Of a DNA stretch of 64,000 bases, positions 46,292 through 58,809 are shown one piece after another (the stretch's first letter is position 1; the number at the start of each line of letters is the position of its first letter). The position numbers and the translations under genes were made by a program. Source of the stretch: Przewalskia tangutica (lineage: Eukaryota; Streptophyta; Magnoliopsida; Solanales; Solanaceae). The DNA is taken from contig CM056724.1 in assembly GCA_029844215.1 (NCBI GenBank), positions 2,474,307 through 2,538,306 on the forward strand, read 5' to 3'. The notes below the pieces were generated by a model. That model had not been told where the DNA came from. It ran no database searches and saw only the letters and a list, made by a program, of their open reading frames with translations.

Positions 46292-47326
46292 ACCAAGTAC
46301 CCAATCGATCTATATACATCTCGGTCATAGATGTAGTCAACGCAGCCAAGGTAAATTGACCATGCCCTGTGTGGATCCCACAGTGTGGCAGGGATTTTGA
46401 AGAGTCCGAGTAGCATAGATTAAGATGTAGAAAGGCCCTTTAATTCAATTATGGATTTTGTTTCCGGATCATTCCATTGGTTCACATATTTTGATTATTG
46501 ACATCAGCCTATATAACTTAATTTTTATCCTGGTGCTTTGACATGTTCCTTTATCTACTAAACCAGTAGAAAGTAGCCATGTTATTTCTTTTGCCTCATC
46601 AGGTAAAAATTTATTTCTGTGTTTTCCAAGTCCTACCAAAGATCTTGTGGAATATAAATTACTTTAAAGTTATAGCTAATAGTTCTAGGAGAGTAGGAGT
46701 TGTTCATGTGCAGTTTCTGTATATGTTGCTTTTTTCTTTACTAGCTGGTAGAAGCTCACTCTTGGGACTGTGACAATTGTGTGAATTTTTGATGCAGCAC
46801 TAATGTGGTTTTGAAATGTCCGCTGCTCTTGGTAGATGATAAGTAGACTGACCAGTTGCTAATGTGTTATTGACCTTAAGTTCTGGCTGAGGTAGAGGAT
46901 AGAACCTTTATTCGTGTCTGCTCCAGAGTCCAGACAAAAGGACATTCTGATCTGGGTTAGGTAACACACCTCTGAGGAGACATGCGCGTGTGTCTTAAAA
47001 ATCTGGACCATTAGTTTTCAAATGAGCAAGATTGTCACAAATTTGAAGGTTTAGATTCTTGGTCCTAAAGAAACCTAACTCTGGCTGTTACCGATTACTT
47101 TGTGATAAGAATCGGGTCAATTAAAGGAAAACAAGAAAATAATTCGGAAGCGAAAATACGAAGATTGAACACGGGAAATTAGAGATAGGTGAAGTTCGAG
47201 GAATAAATCCCCAAATCTCAAAAGTATTTAGTATGAACCCTGTTTGATTGTAGTAGAGCTAATTAGCGGATTTGAGGTTATCATGTTTACTAGCAGATCC
47301 AGTTCAAGTACTTAGATGGAATAATT

Positions 47327-47445
47327 CCACCAGGTGGGGTCCAGGAGGGTAAAGTATGCAGACCTTACACTTTCCTTGTGATGGTAGGGTAGGGAGACTG
47401 TCTCCGATAGACCCTCGGCTCAAGGGGAGACCCTAATGAATAATA
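47327..47445 (-). mobile_element. TS-SINE / RTE-LINE 3' tail
   Basis: The blocks 'aggtggggtccaggagggta', 'ttccttgtgatggtaggg' and 'ctccgatagaccctcggctc' are the family tail in reverse orientation. The GTT-repeat end is missing. Confidence 0.6.
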
Positions 47446-47540
47446 AAAAACAATAATTCTTTGCTTGATGTTGATGTCTATGGTTCTTACTTAATTAATT
47501 GAAGAAGGTATAAAAAAGAGTTAGATGAGTCAGTTTCCGT

Positions 47541-48508
47541 TAGGGGTGGGCGTTCGTTACTTCAGTTTGGTAATTCCGTATTCGCTTTATCAATTGTATA
47601 ATACCAAATTAGTTCAGTATGGTTTGGACTAAAAAAAGTTCAGTGTGGTTTGGTATTTCTTATATGGTTCGGTACGGTTTCAGTTTTGTCTGAATTCAAG
47701 ACCTAACTTCAATTAAAAAGAAACTTCAACATTAAGCAAGTGTTCTTGCCCCAAAGCTTTTGCTCATTTCTAGTCCTAATTAGGACTTCCCTGAGCAAAT
47801 CTGCTCGTTCAGATGATCGAAGAAATCGACGAATGCTATAATGAATCTCAAATTAAAATGTTGATTATTACTTCTAGTTATAATTTAGATCCAACTTGGA
47901 AAAAGAAAGATCTTTGATGAGACTGAAATCACACACTTAAATGATACATGTTGAAGTAGCAAATGCAAATAGCGACTTCAGTCCTGGTCAAACCAAAATC
48001 ATGTGGTGGGAGGAACTAAATTCATTTTTTCTTGAAATTGTAGCTTGAGCAAAATCGAGAGAAGCAGCTAAATTTAGGAAAAAAATATAGGACCTTCTCT
48101 ATATGATAAGATTTTTATAACATTTTTGAAAGACCACGACACTTACAGAGACTCAAAAGAGGTTGGGACTACTAGTACAGATATACATATATTCAAAGAA
48201 TGAGACTCAAAATTTTGAGAAACCCCTCGTTCGATTCAAAGACTGAAACAGATAACCGAATTGTAAATCTCTCGATTGTTAAGAGTCGTCCCTTGAGTAT
48301 TAACTCATATTTATTTCAAGGTCGCTAATAAATTTAGATCCAACTTTAGTATTTACTTCGATACTAAAAAGTTACTGATACCCTAATACCGAACCGAAGA
48401 ACCGAAATATTGATACACCAATACCGAAGACCATACTGAAAACCGAAGAAAAGAATTAATTTGGTTCGGTCAGGTTTTTTGGTTTCTCTGTTTTTATGCC
48501 CACCACTA
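47541..48508. mobile_element. ~970-bp MITE with GGGGTGGGC ends
   Basis: The left end TAGGGGTGGGCG is repeated inverted at the right (GCCCACCACTA). Subterminal 'ttcggtttggt..ggttcggt' motifs and 'accgaaccgaagaaccgaa' are inverted relative to each other. No protein is encoded. It is likely a hAT-type non-autonomous element. Confidence 0.6.
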
Positions 48509-49422
48509 GTAAGGTTAAAAGATAAGTTGAGCTTTAGGGCGTTCTTCTACATTTACTGCTTGTATGACTATATACCCATCTATCTGGGAATGTACATGTC
48601 AGGAATCGAGAAGTATACTTGATAAGTAATGCTAGTATTCTTCACACGTTTGCTATTTCAAGATAACTTAATTGAACTGTCGGCGGTAGTAGTAGGTCAT
48701 TCGGAAAAGTTGCTTATATACACCTGGTGTTTGTAGCGTGGCTTGGCATCTGAAATAAAATCTAAATAGTTCCTTATATTAATAAACAGATCATTTTATC
48801 TTTTGTGGTCTTTTATGTGGAAGGAAAAATCTTAATTTGAGACTTGCTGCCATGCTACTTCCATTCAGGCTTTCCCTTTAAACCCCTCCCACAATGATGC
48901 AAGGAGGTTTTGGAACTTCATAAATTTTTAAAATGTGTGTCGCTAATGATGATTTTAGATTACATTGAACGAATCCTATTAGATAGAAATTAAAGTTTTA
49001 CATGCATAGCCTTGTCGCTCGGATGTGGGATTGAACATCTCTGCAGCTACAGGTGAATTAACTTATGGCTTGAAACTTTCTAATGATTATTTTCTAAGTG
49101 GATCGAGTTGCATTATTGATTTCCCAGAGATCTACCTATTACATTTGTACTTTCCATAACTTTATCATGGAAGACCATAGTATCTGCCTTGTGTTCTTTT
49201 GGGCCTTCACTAGTGAAGCTTGTAAAGTTTATGTTCATATTTTGCAGAACCAGAAACATGTCTTGGCTTCTTAATGTTGTTTGATCTTGATTTGCTGCTG
49301 TATTTTATGGTTCAGGTTTTTGTTATGCAATTATGTATATTCCTATCTTATCTAAAGGGGGTAAGATGGTAATAAAAAAATACTTGTGAAGCTACACAGT
49401 TGGGGTTTCTTTCTATGTTCGG

Positions 49423-49515
49423 ACTCTTAAAAATGTCGACGGGTACTTGTAGGATCCTCCAAAAGTAGTGCATTTTTTGGAGGATTCGACATAGTTGCGG
49501 CAACATTTTTTGAGA
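49423..49515. mobile_element. Short MITE, same family as 4297-4402
   Basis: The blocks GGACTCTTAAAAATGTCG, 'tgtaggatcctccaaaagta', 'ggaggattcgaca' and 'acattttttgagagttcg' match the copy in the ATG7 intron. Confidence 0.5.
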
Positions 49516-52500
49516 GTTCGAGCGACATAGTTTTTATTAGACTAGTTGCTTAAATTAATGTTTGTCGTCTCCCTTATGAAGCTAACTGATTTTCGTTTTC
49601 AGCTATGCAGGCACGGGAACGGCGTGTTTTTGCCAGTCTTGCCGCGTCTCTACCAAATGGCTTCTGTTGCTGTTGTTGCTTCATCCGGGTTAATTTTTTT
49701 AGGTTTCATCAATTAGAACTTTGTAGTATCAACTATCAATGCTCCCAAAACATATAATGTACAGTACATGCTTACATTTTGAACATAATTGCCTGTAGAT
49801 GCCTTTTCTTAATGTCAAAAGCTTTTGGGGGCTAATGTACTTTGATCTTCATAATTGTATAGTTAGAATTGTTAAACTGACTATGCTGCGAAATCAATAG
49901 TGAACAAATTTGAACAGAAGCCTGCACTCTCCTAGAATTTGTGAAGAGACTGGTAAATTTTTTATATGCTGGTTTGTGGTGTCAAATGTAGGCAAAAACT
50001 GTTGACTCTATCAAAGTTACTAGCAATTTGTCAGGTAAATTGACACGTGTCATCGAAGATGGCTAAAAAGACTATATTATTTAGTTTTTCCTTCCACTTT
50101 GGCTGCCTACATCACACTCTTGCGGCTCAGTGCTAATGGAGATGCTTTGCGCATTTGGCTACCCTTTACTTTGATGGGCAGAAGTACCTAGCATATGTGC
50201 GGGTGTGATCTGGTGTGAGTACTCAGTTAAGTAGTAGTAAGCTGATTGAATATTATTATTATTTTACTTTGAAAAAGAAGGGGATAAGCCCCAATTTGTC
50301 CCAGAATATTGCAAGGTTAGTTATTCAGGCTCCTGAAAACAGTCTGATTCAAGATAGCCCTTTGCCGTTATTGACTCACAGTTGATCAGGATTTGATTTT
50401 ATAAATTTTAGCATAGCAATGTCATAATTGTTTAGGTCATCAATAACTTGGGTTATGAATGATTGGGTAAAGCTAAGAACATACTGTAACAATTAACGAG
50501 GATATAACTTCATTCTAAGGAACTCCAACATGAACGTAGATAGGATTTCATCAGTATAAAAATATTCCAAATTTGACAACACAGTAATGCATATATCACC
50601 TTCAAAATTCCAATCTTTTCAGTTCACCAACTTGAAGATTATAATGCATCTTTCAAAAAAAAAAATTGTAATTTCGGGTCTGTAACTTCAATGTGATGTG
50701 TCGACCAATATGCTTATTTCAATTTCACTTTGGTTTATTAGTTTAACCGTGAGCTCACCTCACCTAACCAGAATGAGGTTTTAGTCTGTTGCAAAGATAA
50801 CGATATGGAGTATTAGTATATATAGAAATAATTGAACTTTAAACATCTCATATTATCGTTAATGAGATGACTTGTGATCATACAAAGTCTTTGACTTCTT
50901 TTAGATAATAAGTTTCAAAATCTTTCTTTCTTAAATTTGGTGTCTAATCAAACACATCACTTATAATAAGACAGATCAAGTAATGTATATGACTTCATTC
51001 TTAATCAGAGATTTCTGGTTCGAGTTTGGGTATGAGTTATCTTTGCTAGGGAGTACTCCACCCCCTAATGGGACTTCCGACACGAATTCAAATTAGGCGA
51101 ACCTAGTAATGGATGTTGAATACTGAATGGGAGAACAAAAATAATTACAGAAGTTACAAAGTCCTTAGTCTCAAAGTATTCTTTTCTTATCTTTGCTATA
51201 TCCTTTTTCCTCACTTTCTAAGTTGGAATAATTTTTCATCTCTTTAGAAAGTTCGAATGTCTTTTGTTCCCTACACTTTTTGGTTCTTTGTCTTCTCTGC
51301 TTGGATTATTAAACGAGACAAAGGACGAACAGATTAAATTGTCAAATTATACTAGTTAATATTAATATTTTAATTGATCAATTAAACATTTTGATTACAA
51401 ATTTTATACTACTAGTTAATTATTAATTTCAAAATTGATCAAATAAACATTATTTTGATTTTGAGACGGAATGAATTGTATTTTAAAGCACTTATGGTGT
51501 AAAGGTCTAGAAGCGGAATGAGTATTTGACTTTGTGTTCTAAGTTTTAGGATATCTATACTAAGTTTAGTAAAATTGAGTCCCAAACACTTCTAATAATA
51601 TGGTGTTCATATTTCAAGCAATTTGTAAAATTTATATACATTTCTCAATCAATTATCTACTTAGTTTCTTAAAATGTAACTGTTGGCCATAGAAAGCTAT
51701 CACATCACCTTGTTTATTTCTAACTTTAATATATATATATCGAGAGTTTCTCCTTAAACAAAAAAGAATGTAAAATATGAAGAAAATAAATACACTCACT
51801 TGACCGTTTCTATAAAAATACCAGAAGTATAATTGATTTCATTGAGAAAAATATTTGGTTATTAGTAGTAGACTTCCTACAAAGTCATAGGTTGCTATTT
51901 TGAACCAAAAGAAATTACATACAACAATCAGAAATTCATATAAAAAATCAAACTAAAAAGGAATTATAAAGAGAACATACAAAAAAAATATAGAAGAGAA
52001 TAATACGATACACATCATTCTTACGACCTTAATTATAAAAAATAGAAGAAAAAATATGGAATTAATGCATAATTTGCCGAGCTCTTATTGATATTATCCA
52101 CTCCTACAAGTCGATCACGATTCATGAGTCTCCTTCTCATTTTTCTTCATCTCAAACTAAAGCATGAATATAATACTGCAGTAAATATAACAATATTACT
52201 ACTTACTTCAAATATGGAATGAAAGGATAACCTTGTCACGAAACAAAAAATATATATTTACAATATGTGATGCTATAAGAGGGTGACATTCTTGACTAAT
52301 GTGATTATTTTCTTTGCAATAAAATTTTACAATGTCTCTATTTGTAGGACTATAATATGAAATATCAAAAAATGTCATGAACATGGCTACTAATTATTTA
52401 GAGGTTGTGGGAGTGATGAAAATAAAGACTAATTATTTAGAAGTTAAGAAGTTGTGGGAGTAAATGAAAATAAAGACCATTTAGATCAAAGAATAGGGAT

Positions 52501-54758
52501 GAATGGAGGAGTAATTGAAATATTTATTCTTGTAAAAAATAGAGAAGTATGACAAATTGTCAACAACATGAGGGAAAAAAGATAAATAGGATCCTTGGCC
52601 AAAAAGAGGTGTCACATCTCTCATATTTTCTAGTTTTATATATATACTAGTTTACTTAGCCGCGCTTTGCGCGATCATAAATAATTTTAATATATTTAAA
52701 TCTTTATTAATTAAATATATTTTTCATATTTATTTTAATTTGAATAAGAAAATTTAATAGAAAAAAGTATGCATGAATAGTTAAAATAGAAAATGACAGA
52801 GAGTACACAAATCCATTGCAACAATTGAAAGTCACTTTGAAACAAATTACACCGATGACTTCTCCGTAATCTAAAATGCATGTTTTCCTTTTTTACACAA
52901 ATTTATTGTCGAGATAACCGCCTGATTTATGAGAAAGCTATTGTTATATTCTTAGAAATCTGCTCCTTGACTATTCCACATTAGGAAACCAAAACTAGTT
53001 ATGATTTGATATTTTAATTCATATCTATCAAAATTATATGGGAATAGGTTTTCCAATTTTTAATTAAAGTAGATTTCGTACCGTTATGAATAGGGATGCT
53101 ACTAATTATTTAATGTATAATAGAGAATAATGTTGTTACACCCTGTAATATCAGGGCTACTAATTGAGAACGTGATTAAGGATTTAAGATTTGAATTTTG
53201 GAAGGAAAGAATTATTACATTTTCTTAAGAAAAATTTCGGAAAAATGTGACGACGGAAAAATTATTAACTCGGAGTTTAATACTTCTAATTGGATTTATG
53301 GACTTAGTATTGGATTACGAAGAATTGGAATTGATAATATGAGGCCCGCCGAGAATTTCACGATTTCGCGGGGCCCTTCGATTTTAAGATATTTTGGACA
53401 ATATCTAGATATTTTTAAAGGGAAAGAATTTTGGCCAATGGGATGGTGACATGTGTCCCTCCCCAACTTGTCTTGCAAGACTTAACTATATAGATATGGA
53501 TGCAAGACTTAAAGGTCTCATAATATCTCATCTTCTCCAACTTTTTTTCTCTCCTTTCCTTAGCCTTAGATTTCGAAAATCTCATGGAAAGTGAAGATCA
53601 AAGACAAGTTATTATCTTAGATTAAGAACCCTAATCAAGTGCTAAACCAAGTTAACTCTCCAAAACCCTCCAAGAATTCGTTTGGGCCGAGAATGACCAT
53701 TAAAACCCTAGCTTGTTCGTCGACTTTTTGGAAGTAAAACAAGAAGGGAAGTTGGTTATAAGTTTGTAGAGGATACATGTGTGTGATTGGAACTTGAAGA
53801 AGTGGAGCAAAACAAAAACTGCGGGCAAAAAACCTTAGGGCATTGTCACGGCTTTTTGGGCAATTTTTGGTAAGAACTCTTCTTCCTCTTGAAATAATTA
53901 GACATTACATGTTATTATGGTTAGTAGATGAGCATGTGTTAAGAAGAATGAAGATTAAAAAGTGTTTGGACCATTTTTAATGTTGGGGCCGAGAATAGGC
54001 AACTTTCGGATCTTTGGAGTTTGTTGGTTATTGTTGTTGTTATCTTCACCTATTGCATGTTAAAAATGGAGTAATATTGTTGTAGATAAGTTGTTATACC
54101 ATATATAGAAGTGTTGGAACTTGAATTGGAATAAAATGGATTAAGGAAAGAGTTATCGGATTGTAGTTGTTGGCCGTGGAATCTATAAAATTGTTGGACG
54201 TTGTTATACAGTTTTTAGGGACTGTTTTAGGGCGTTGGAATTCTGAAATTTCAGCCCTCTTATTACACTATTTAAGTATGAGGATTTCTAATGAAAGTCC
54301 TAAGAGATTAAGGGTATAAAAAGGTGTTAAAAGACTTCACATTTTACCCTTATCGTTGATGGAATTGTGGACTGTTTTTATGGACTGTTTTGTATAGATT
54401 AAGGGGCCGAATTTTACACGTCAAGTAGGCGTGTAATCCCCTTTGGTTGCTGTTTTGGTTGTGCCTTAAATGGGGCTTGATTGTTGTTGAATTTGGGTCT
54501 TGGAAAAGGTGGAAAAGTATGTATTTATAGAGGAAGTGCTGCCCAAATTTCCATAAAAAATGAGAACATTTACTTGGTATTAACCTACTTTAGTAAGCAC
54601 GTGTTAATATATGTGTTATGTTGTTATAGGTTGAAGTACATTGAGACGTATTCTAGATTGTAGAGTTGGTTAGTCGCCAAAAAGGTATGTGAACTATTCT
54701 TTCTTCTTTTAGCATGATTCTTTTTTATAAAGTGAGTGGATCATATTCCTTAGTGATA

Positions 54759-55040
54759 TATTCTCTTGATAATACTTTGGGTTTTACAAAAAGAAAGTTG
54801 TTATATCCATTCTCTTGATAATACTTTGGGTTTTATAAAAAGGAAGTTGTTTACCTATTCTCTTGATAGTACTTGGGGTTTCTAAAATGAAAGATTGTTA
54901 TATCTATTCTCTTGATAGTACTTGGGGTTTCAAAAATGAAAGATTGTTATATCTATTCTCTTGATAGTACTTGGGGTTTCAAAAATGAAAGATTGTTATA
55001 TCTATTCTCTTTATAGTACTTTGGGTTGTCTAAATGAAAG
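54759..55040. repeat. Minisatellite A in the solo LTR (~61-bp unit)
   Basis: About five copies of 'attctcttgatagtacttgg' followed by 'ggtttcaaaaatgaaagatt' and 'gttatatct'. The third to fifth copies are almost identical, and the outer ones are more diverged. Confidence 0.9.
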
Positions 55041-55261
55041 TTATTTTATTTTGGTCATTGAGAGTCAAAGGATTTATTATAAAGGAAAGGAATGTACGGT
55101 GATGTACATAGTACTTTGGGTTCAATTCCCTAATATTACAAGATGTGATAATGCCTTGAGTTCTTCTAAAATGATAGTTCATTCTATTTGTGCTAATGAG
55201 AGTCGGAGATGATTTAAATTGTACATAGTTGCTTGTGATAACTATATGTGTACAGTCCTTT

Positions 55262-55705
55262 ATATTTGGACCGCGTCCCAGAATGGACCGGGCAGTATAC
55301 CTTAATGGGCAGGGCAATATACCTTAGTGGGCAGGGCAGTATATATTACATGACTTTACCGTGTCCCAAAATGGACCGAGCAGTATACCTTAATGGGCAG
55401 GGCAGTATTTATTACATGACTTTACCGTGTCCCAGAATGGACCGGGCAGTATACCTTAATGGGCAGGGCAATATATATTACATGACTTTACCGTGTCCCA
55501 GAAGGGGCCGGGCAGAATACCTTATTTGACTTATTGACTTTACCGCGTCCCAGAAGCGGCTGGGCAGAATACCTTATTGACTTTACCGCGTTCCAGAAGG
55601 GGCCGGGCAGAATACCTTATTGACTTTACACCGTCCCAGAAGGGGCCGGGCAGAATACCTTATTGACTTTATCGCGTCCTAGATAGGGTCGGGCAGAATA
55701 CCTTA
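55262..55705. repeat. Minisatellite B in the solo LTR (65-bp then 43-bp units)
   Basis: The unit start 'ccgcgtcccagaa..gg(g)ccgggcag' occurs at about 55270, 55360, 55425, 55491, 55543, 55586, 55629 and 55672. Spacing is 90, 65, 66, 52, 43, 43 and 43 bp. The early units include 'ttaatgggcagggcagtata' and 'attacatg', which the later short units lack. Confidence 0.9.
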
Positions 55706-56550
55706 CAGGGCAGTATTTGTGTATAATGTTCGGGTTTAACTCCCATGACAGTATTTGTTTATATGGACAGACGTCCATAATTTTGACATGGACTTCATAT
55801 CTTGAAAGGCACAGTGTACTGGTATTTGATTATTATACTTAGTCTCTTGTTATCTGTTGGCCTGTTATAATCTCATTTGCAGTACTTATTGTTTCACATA
55901 CTTGATACATTTTCCGCATCGAATTTCTTTTCTCGAAGTGCGTTAGCCGCAGGTTTAGATACGCAGTTTGGTGATCTGCAAGTGTATGATCTTTGCTCAG
56001 AGTTTTGGAATATCTCCATTGTTCTGGAGTTTATCATTTTGGTAATGATCTTTTATTACAGGTTTTTGTACATTTATGGATACGGCGGGGCCTTATCCCG
56101 TCATAGTATATTGTCCAAACTCTTAAAGATCTGTATTCATATGTGAGATTGGACTCGTGTACAGTTTAGTTTCATTTTGGATTATATATATATAGCGGCG
56201 GTCTTGCTGGCTTTGCCTTTGCTTGTTTAAAAAAATGATGATGAATATCTTTATCTTCCGCGGGTTACTTGGGATGAATGGGTAGAAGGGTGCCCAAGTA
56301 GGGCACCAATCGCGGGCCTGGAGTTCGGATCGTGACAAATGCAGAATTGTAGAGAACATTCAAAGAAAATTAATAGATTTGAGTAAATTATTTTCCTTCA
56401 AATTGATTCAGAGCCTCTACAATCTTGGTAGAAAATCAATTTTCGTTGTCGGCGAACCACGCTAGCCTGTAACACCCGTCTGGTCAATGACTATATTGAC
56501 AAACGTCGGACCAATAATATACATGCAAAATAATAATGTTGAGAATGATA

Positions 56551-56622
56551 TAGGTGGTGTTTGGCCAAGCTTCTGGAAGTGTTTCTGTTTCTCAGAAACA
56601 CTTTTTTGGCCAAACACCACCT
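56551..56622. mobile_element. Hairpin MITE (TTGGCCAAACACC type)
   Basis: GGTGGTGTTTGGCCAA on the left and TTGGCCAAACACCACC on the right enclose a palindromic 'tggaagtgtttctg..cagaaacactt' core. A further related segment may extend to about 56760. Confidence 0.6.
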
Positions 56623-56905
56623 TTTCAGAATTAGAAACACTTTGGCTTCTGAAAAAAGTGTTTCTAGATGTGAAGAGAAGCAGAAACACCAATTTGGTAC
56701 TTTTCGAGAAGTGTTTCTCGAAAACTCTTTTTGCTCATAAAAGTAACAAAAAATATGAAATAGAAATTTGAGGATGGGTAGGGCAATGGGGTGAGGGGTA
56801 GGGGGTAGGGCGGATAAGAAAAAAAATCATATTTTTAAATATTTTTTTATAAAAGTAACAAAAAATATGAAATAGAAATTTGATGATGGGTAGAAATAGA
56901 AATTT

Positions 56906-57000
56906 GTTGGCATCAAGTCTATTGTAACACATAATTGATTATCCGTTCCTAGCACTTGTATGTTATTTCCCGTACATCAAAAGGAGTTTTAGACTCACAA
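56906..57000. repeat. ~100-bp direct repeat, copy A
   Basis: 'catcaagtctattgtaacac' through 'ggagttttagactcaca' matches copy B at 62497-62606. The two lie on either side of the copia element at 57001-62505. Its nature is unresolved. Confidence 0.6.
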
Positions 57001-57033
57001 GCTTAAGACGATATCTGTAATAGTACTAGAAAG

Positions 57034-57426
57034 ATGTTTGCCATTAGATATACTCCCAAATCTGGTTGTGGCTTTCTTGTTGAAACCAGTTCCGTTGACA
57101 GTTCTATAAACAGTTCAAACACTGTCTCTGTCAACATATCTGGTCCTAGTTTTGGATCTCTCTTTGACGATAGCTACAAATCTGTTTCTGTCAAACGGAA
57201 GATCTATGTTGGTGATCCTGAACTTGAAGATACTGCTGATAGTCATGTTGGCAAGGCTAAGGATCAAAGAAGAGTTATTGTCACCGCTCCCGAAAATGTT
57301 GGAAACAAGCGCCCACGAGAGGTGGAGGACATCAACTGGGACAAAAGGAGAAGGTTGAAAATGATGGTCTATCTCATAGCCGTAGGGCTACACCTGTCCC
57401 AGACAAGGAATCTAAAGATGAGTTAG
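57034..57426 (+). other. Unassigned 130-codon open frame at the start of the copia interior
   Basis: The frame opens MFAIRYTPKSGCGFLVETSS, is Ser/Val-rich, and then becomes basic (KRPREVEDINWDKRRR). I do not recognise a domain. Its position is where a copia gag would be, but no zinc knuckle is visible. It may be gag debris or an unrelated insertion; I do not call it a gene. Confidence 0.3.
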
Positions 57427-57750
57427 GTAAACTTTTCTTATTTGTCAATAAGGAGATTAAACCACGTCTGAATAAAATGAGTAAAGTAAGGATATGAAGA
57501 TGAAAATGTTTCAAGAAAATTATATTCCTTATGCCTTAAATTCAGGAGTTTAATCTCACTTTCCTTCCCATTTAAATATTGGACTGTTATAAACAACGAC
57601 CTAAAAGATTTGGACTTAGATTGTAATAAATTTATGGACAATCCCAAGCAAGGGAAGAGGACTGGAGGACTAAATACAAGGACTAGAGGACTAGTGACAA
57701 TCCTGTCACCATCTACGACAGAAGATTCATTTTTTGACAGGATAGTAGCG

Positions 57751-57965
57751 GACACTCAGTCATACAAAGCCTACGGGCGACTGGAGTGGGCCAGATCCGT
57801 CACATGACATGACGATATTGGACACTCAGTCATACAAATCCTACGGGCGACTGGAGTGGTTCAGAGTTACCAGATCTCAATAGATCTGAAGGCCAAAAGA
57901 AAGGCAGAAAAGAAATTAGACACTCAGTCTGCCAAGGCAACTGGAGTGGGCCAGAGAATCTAGAT
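57751..57965 (+). repeat. Short tandem repeat in the copia interior
   Basis: 'gacactcagtcatacaaagc' followed by 'ctacgggcgactggagtggg' starts at 57751 and 57821. A shortened copy starts at 57919. Spacing is 70 and 98 bp. Confidence 0.75.
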
Positions 57966-58809
57966 CACATATGATCCAGTTACGCCATAACCACGGGCAA
58001 GAAGTTATTCATGTGAAGCAACGCTACCTTCAAACTAGAAGAAGTTGAAGAGGTTGTCCTCAAAAGGACTTAAGGAATGGGATCACTCTTAAACGAGGTG
58101 ATACATGTCCTAAACTTGGTGTCAAGGACGCTGTTGGACAATATGGCTTGAGTTTTTCACCTCATGTCCCACATGTCGATAACAACCAAACGTGGTACAA
58201 TAAAATTGTAGCCAAGTGGATGATATATTTTATAATCTGTGCATCTATGTCATCATAGATTAAGACACGTTAAATAGAAAGTCGTTCAAAAGCTAACGAA
58301 GTTGAAATTGGTGTCGTCTGTCGACATAAACCCTCAAATGAATGTGAGGTAGGCGAAGAGACAAAATCACATTTCTGTTCGGTCGAAGAAATAGAGAAAG
58401 AAGTATCGCTCCTCTATAACTTAGTAACACCTACAGGGGTGAGTTAAAGTTTGCACAAATAGAGGGGGGAGACAAGTACGTTGTGATCTTTATTGATGAG
58501 AATACAACGTATTGTATCCTTTGTTGTAGAACAAAGATGAAATGAGTCAGAAACGTCGAGGAGCCATGAAGGGCCGTGGCGCCTCCTGTCAGAGCTGCGG
58601 CGCCCCTCTACAGGGCCGTCACTCTAAATGATGTATGTGTTCCAGTAGCTTACTGGATGGGAAGCGCCGCGGAGCCTCCACCAAGAGTCGCGACTCTTAA
58701 AGCCTGGATTGCTACTGAGAATCAGAAGTCGCGGCGCCTCTCAGGCAGGGCCGCAAAGCTTTGGAAGCAGAAGTTAGAAATTCTACGGATTAATAAATTT
58801 GTAGTGATA

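Larger units (their letters stand above)
46292..53133. other. Long gene-free region
   Basis: No supportable gene lies in this 6.8 kb. It holds the repeats listed separately (47327-47445, 47541-48508, 49423-49515). There is a Stowaway-like remnant near 50820-50970 and a ~70-bp duplication at 51345-51465 ('actagttaatattaat' / 'actagttaattattaat'). A short block 'cttagccgcgctttgcgcga' at 52655 has the look of a repeat end. The rest is AT-rich. Confidence 0.5.
53134..56337. mobile_element. Apparent 3.2-kb solo LTR (gypsy type)
   Basis: It starts TGTTACACCCTG and ends GTTCGGATCGTGACA, the ends of a large gypsy LTR family in Solanaceae. AATGT precedes it (53129-53133) and AATGC follows (56338-56342), a 5-bp duplication with one mismatch. 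No primer site, polypurine tract, gag or pol, and no second LTR, is seen nearby. This fits loss of the interior by LTR-LTR recombination. It contains two separate tandem arrays. Confidence 0.7.

Noticed and set aside
49605..49715. Small plus-strand frame MQARERRVFASLAASLPNGF
   Set aside because: Short, followed by a Cys run from GTTGCTGTT repeats, with no homology I recognise and no supporting splice structure.
55248..55529. 93-codon frame with GQGSIYYMTLPCP repeats
   Set aside because: The periodic protein is just translation of the minisatellite in the solo LTR.
54759..55705. Could the arrays be a CRISPR-like repeat-spacer locus?
   Set aside because: Units are contiguous and homogenise along the array with no unique spacers, and the context is a plant LTR.
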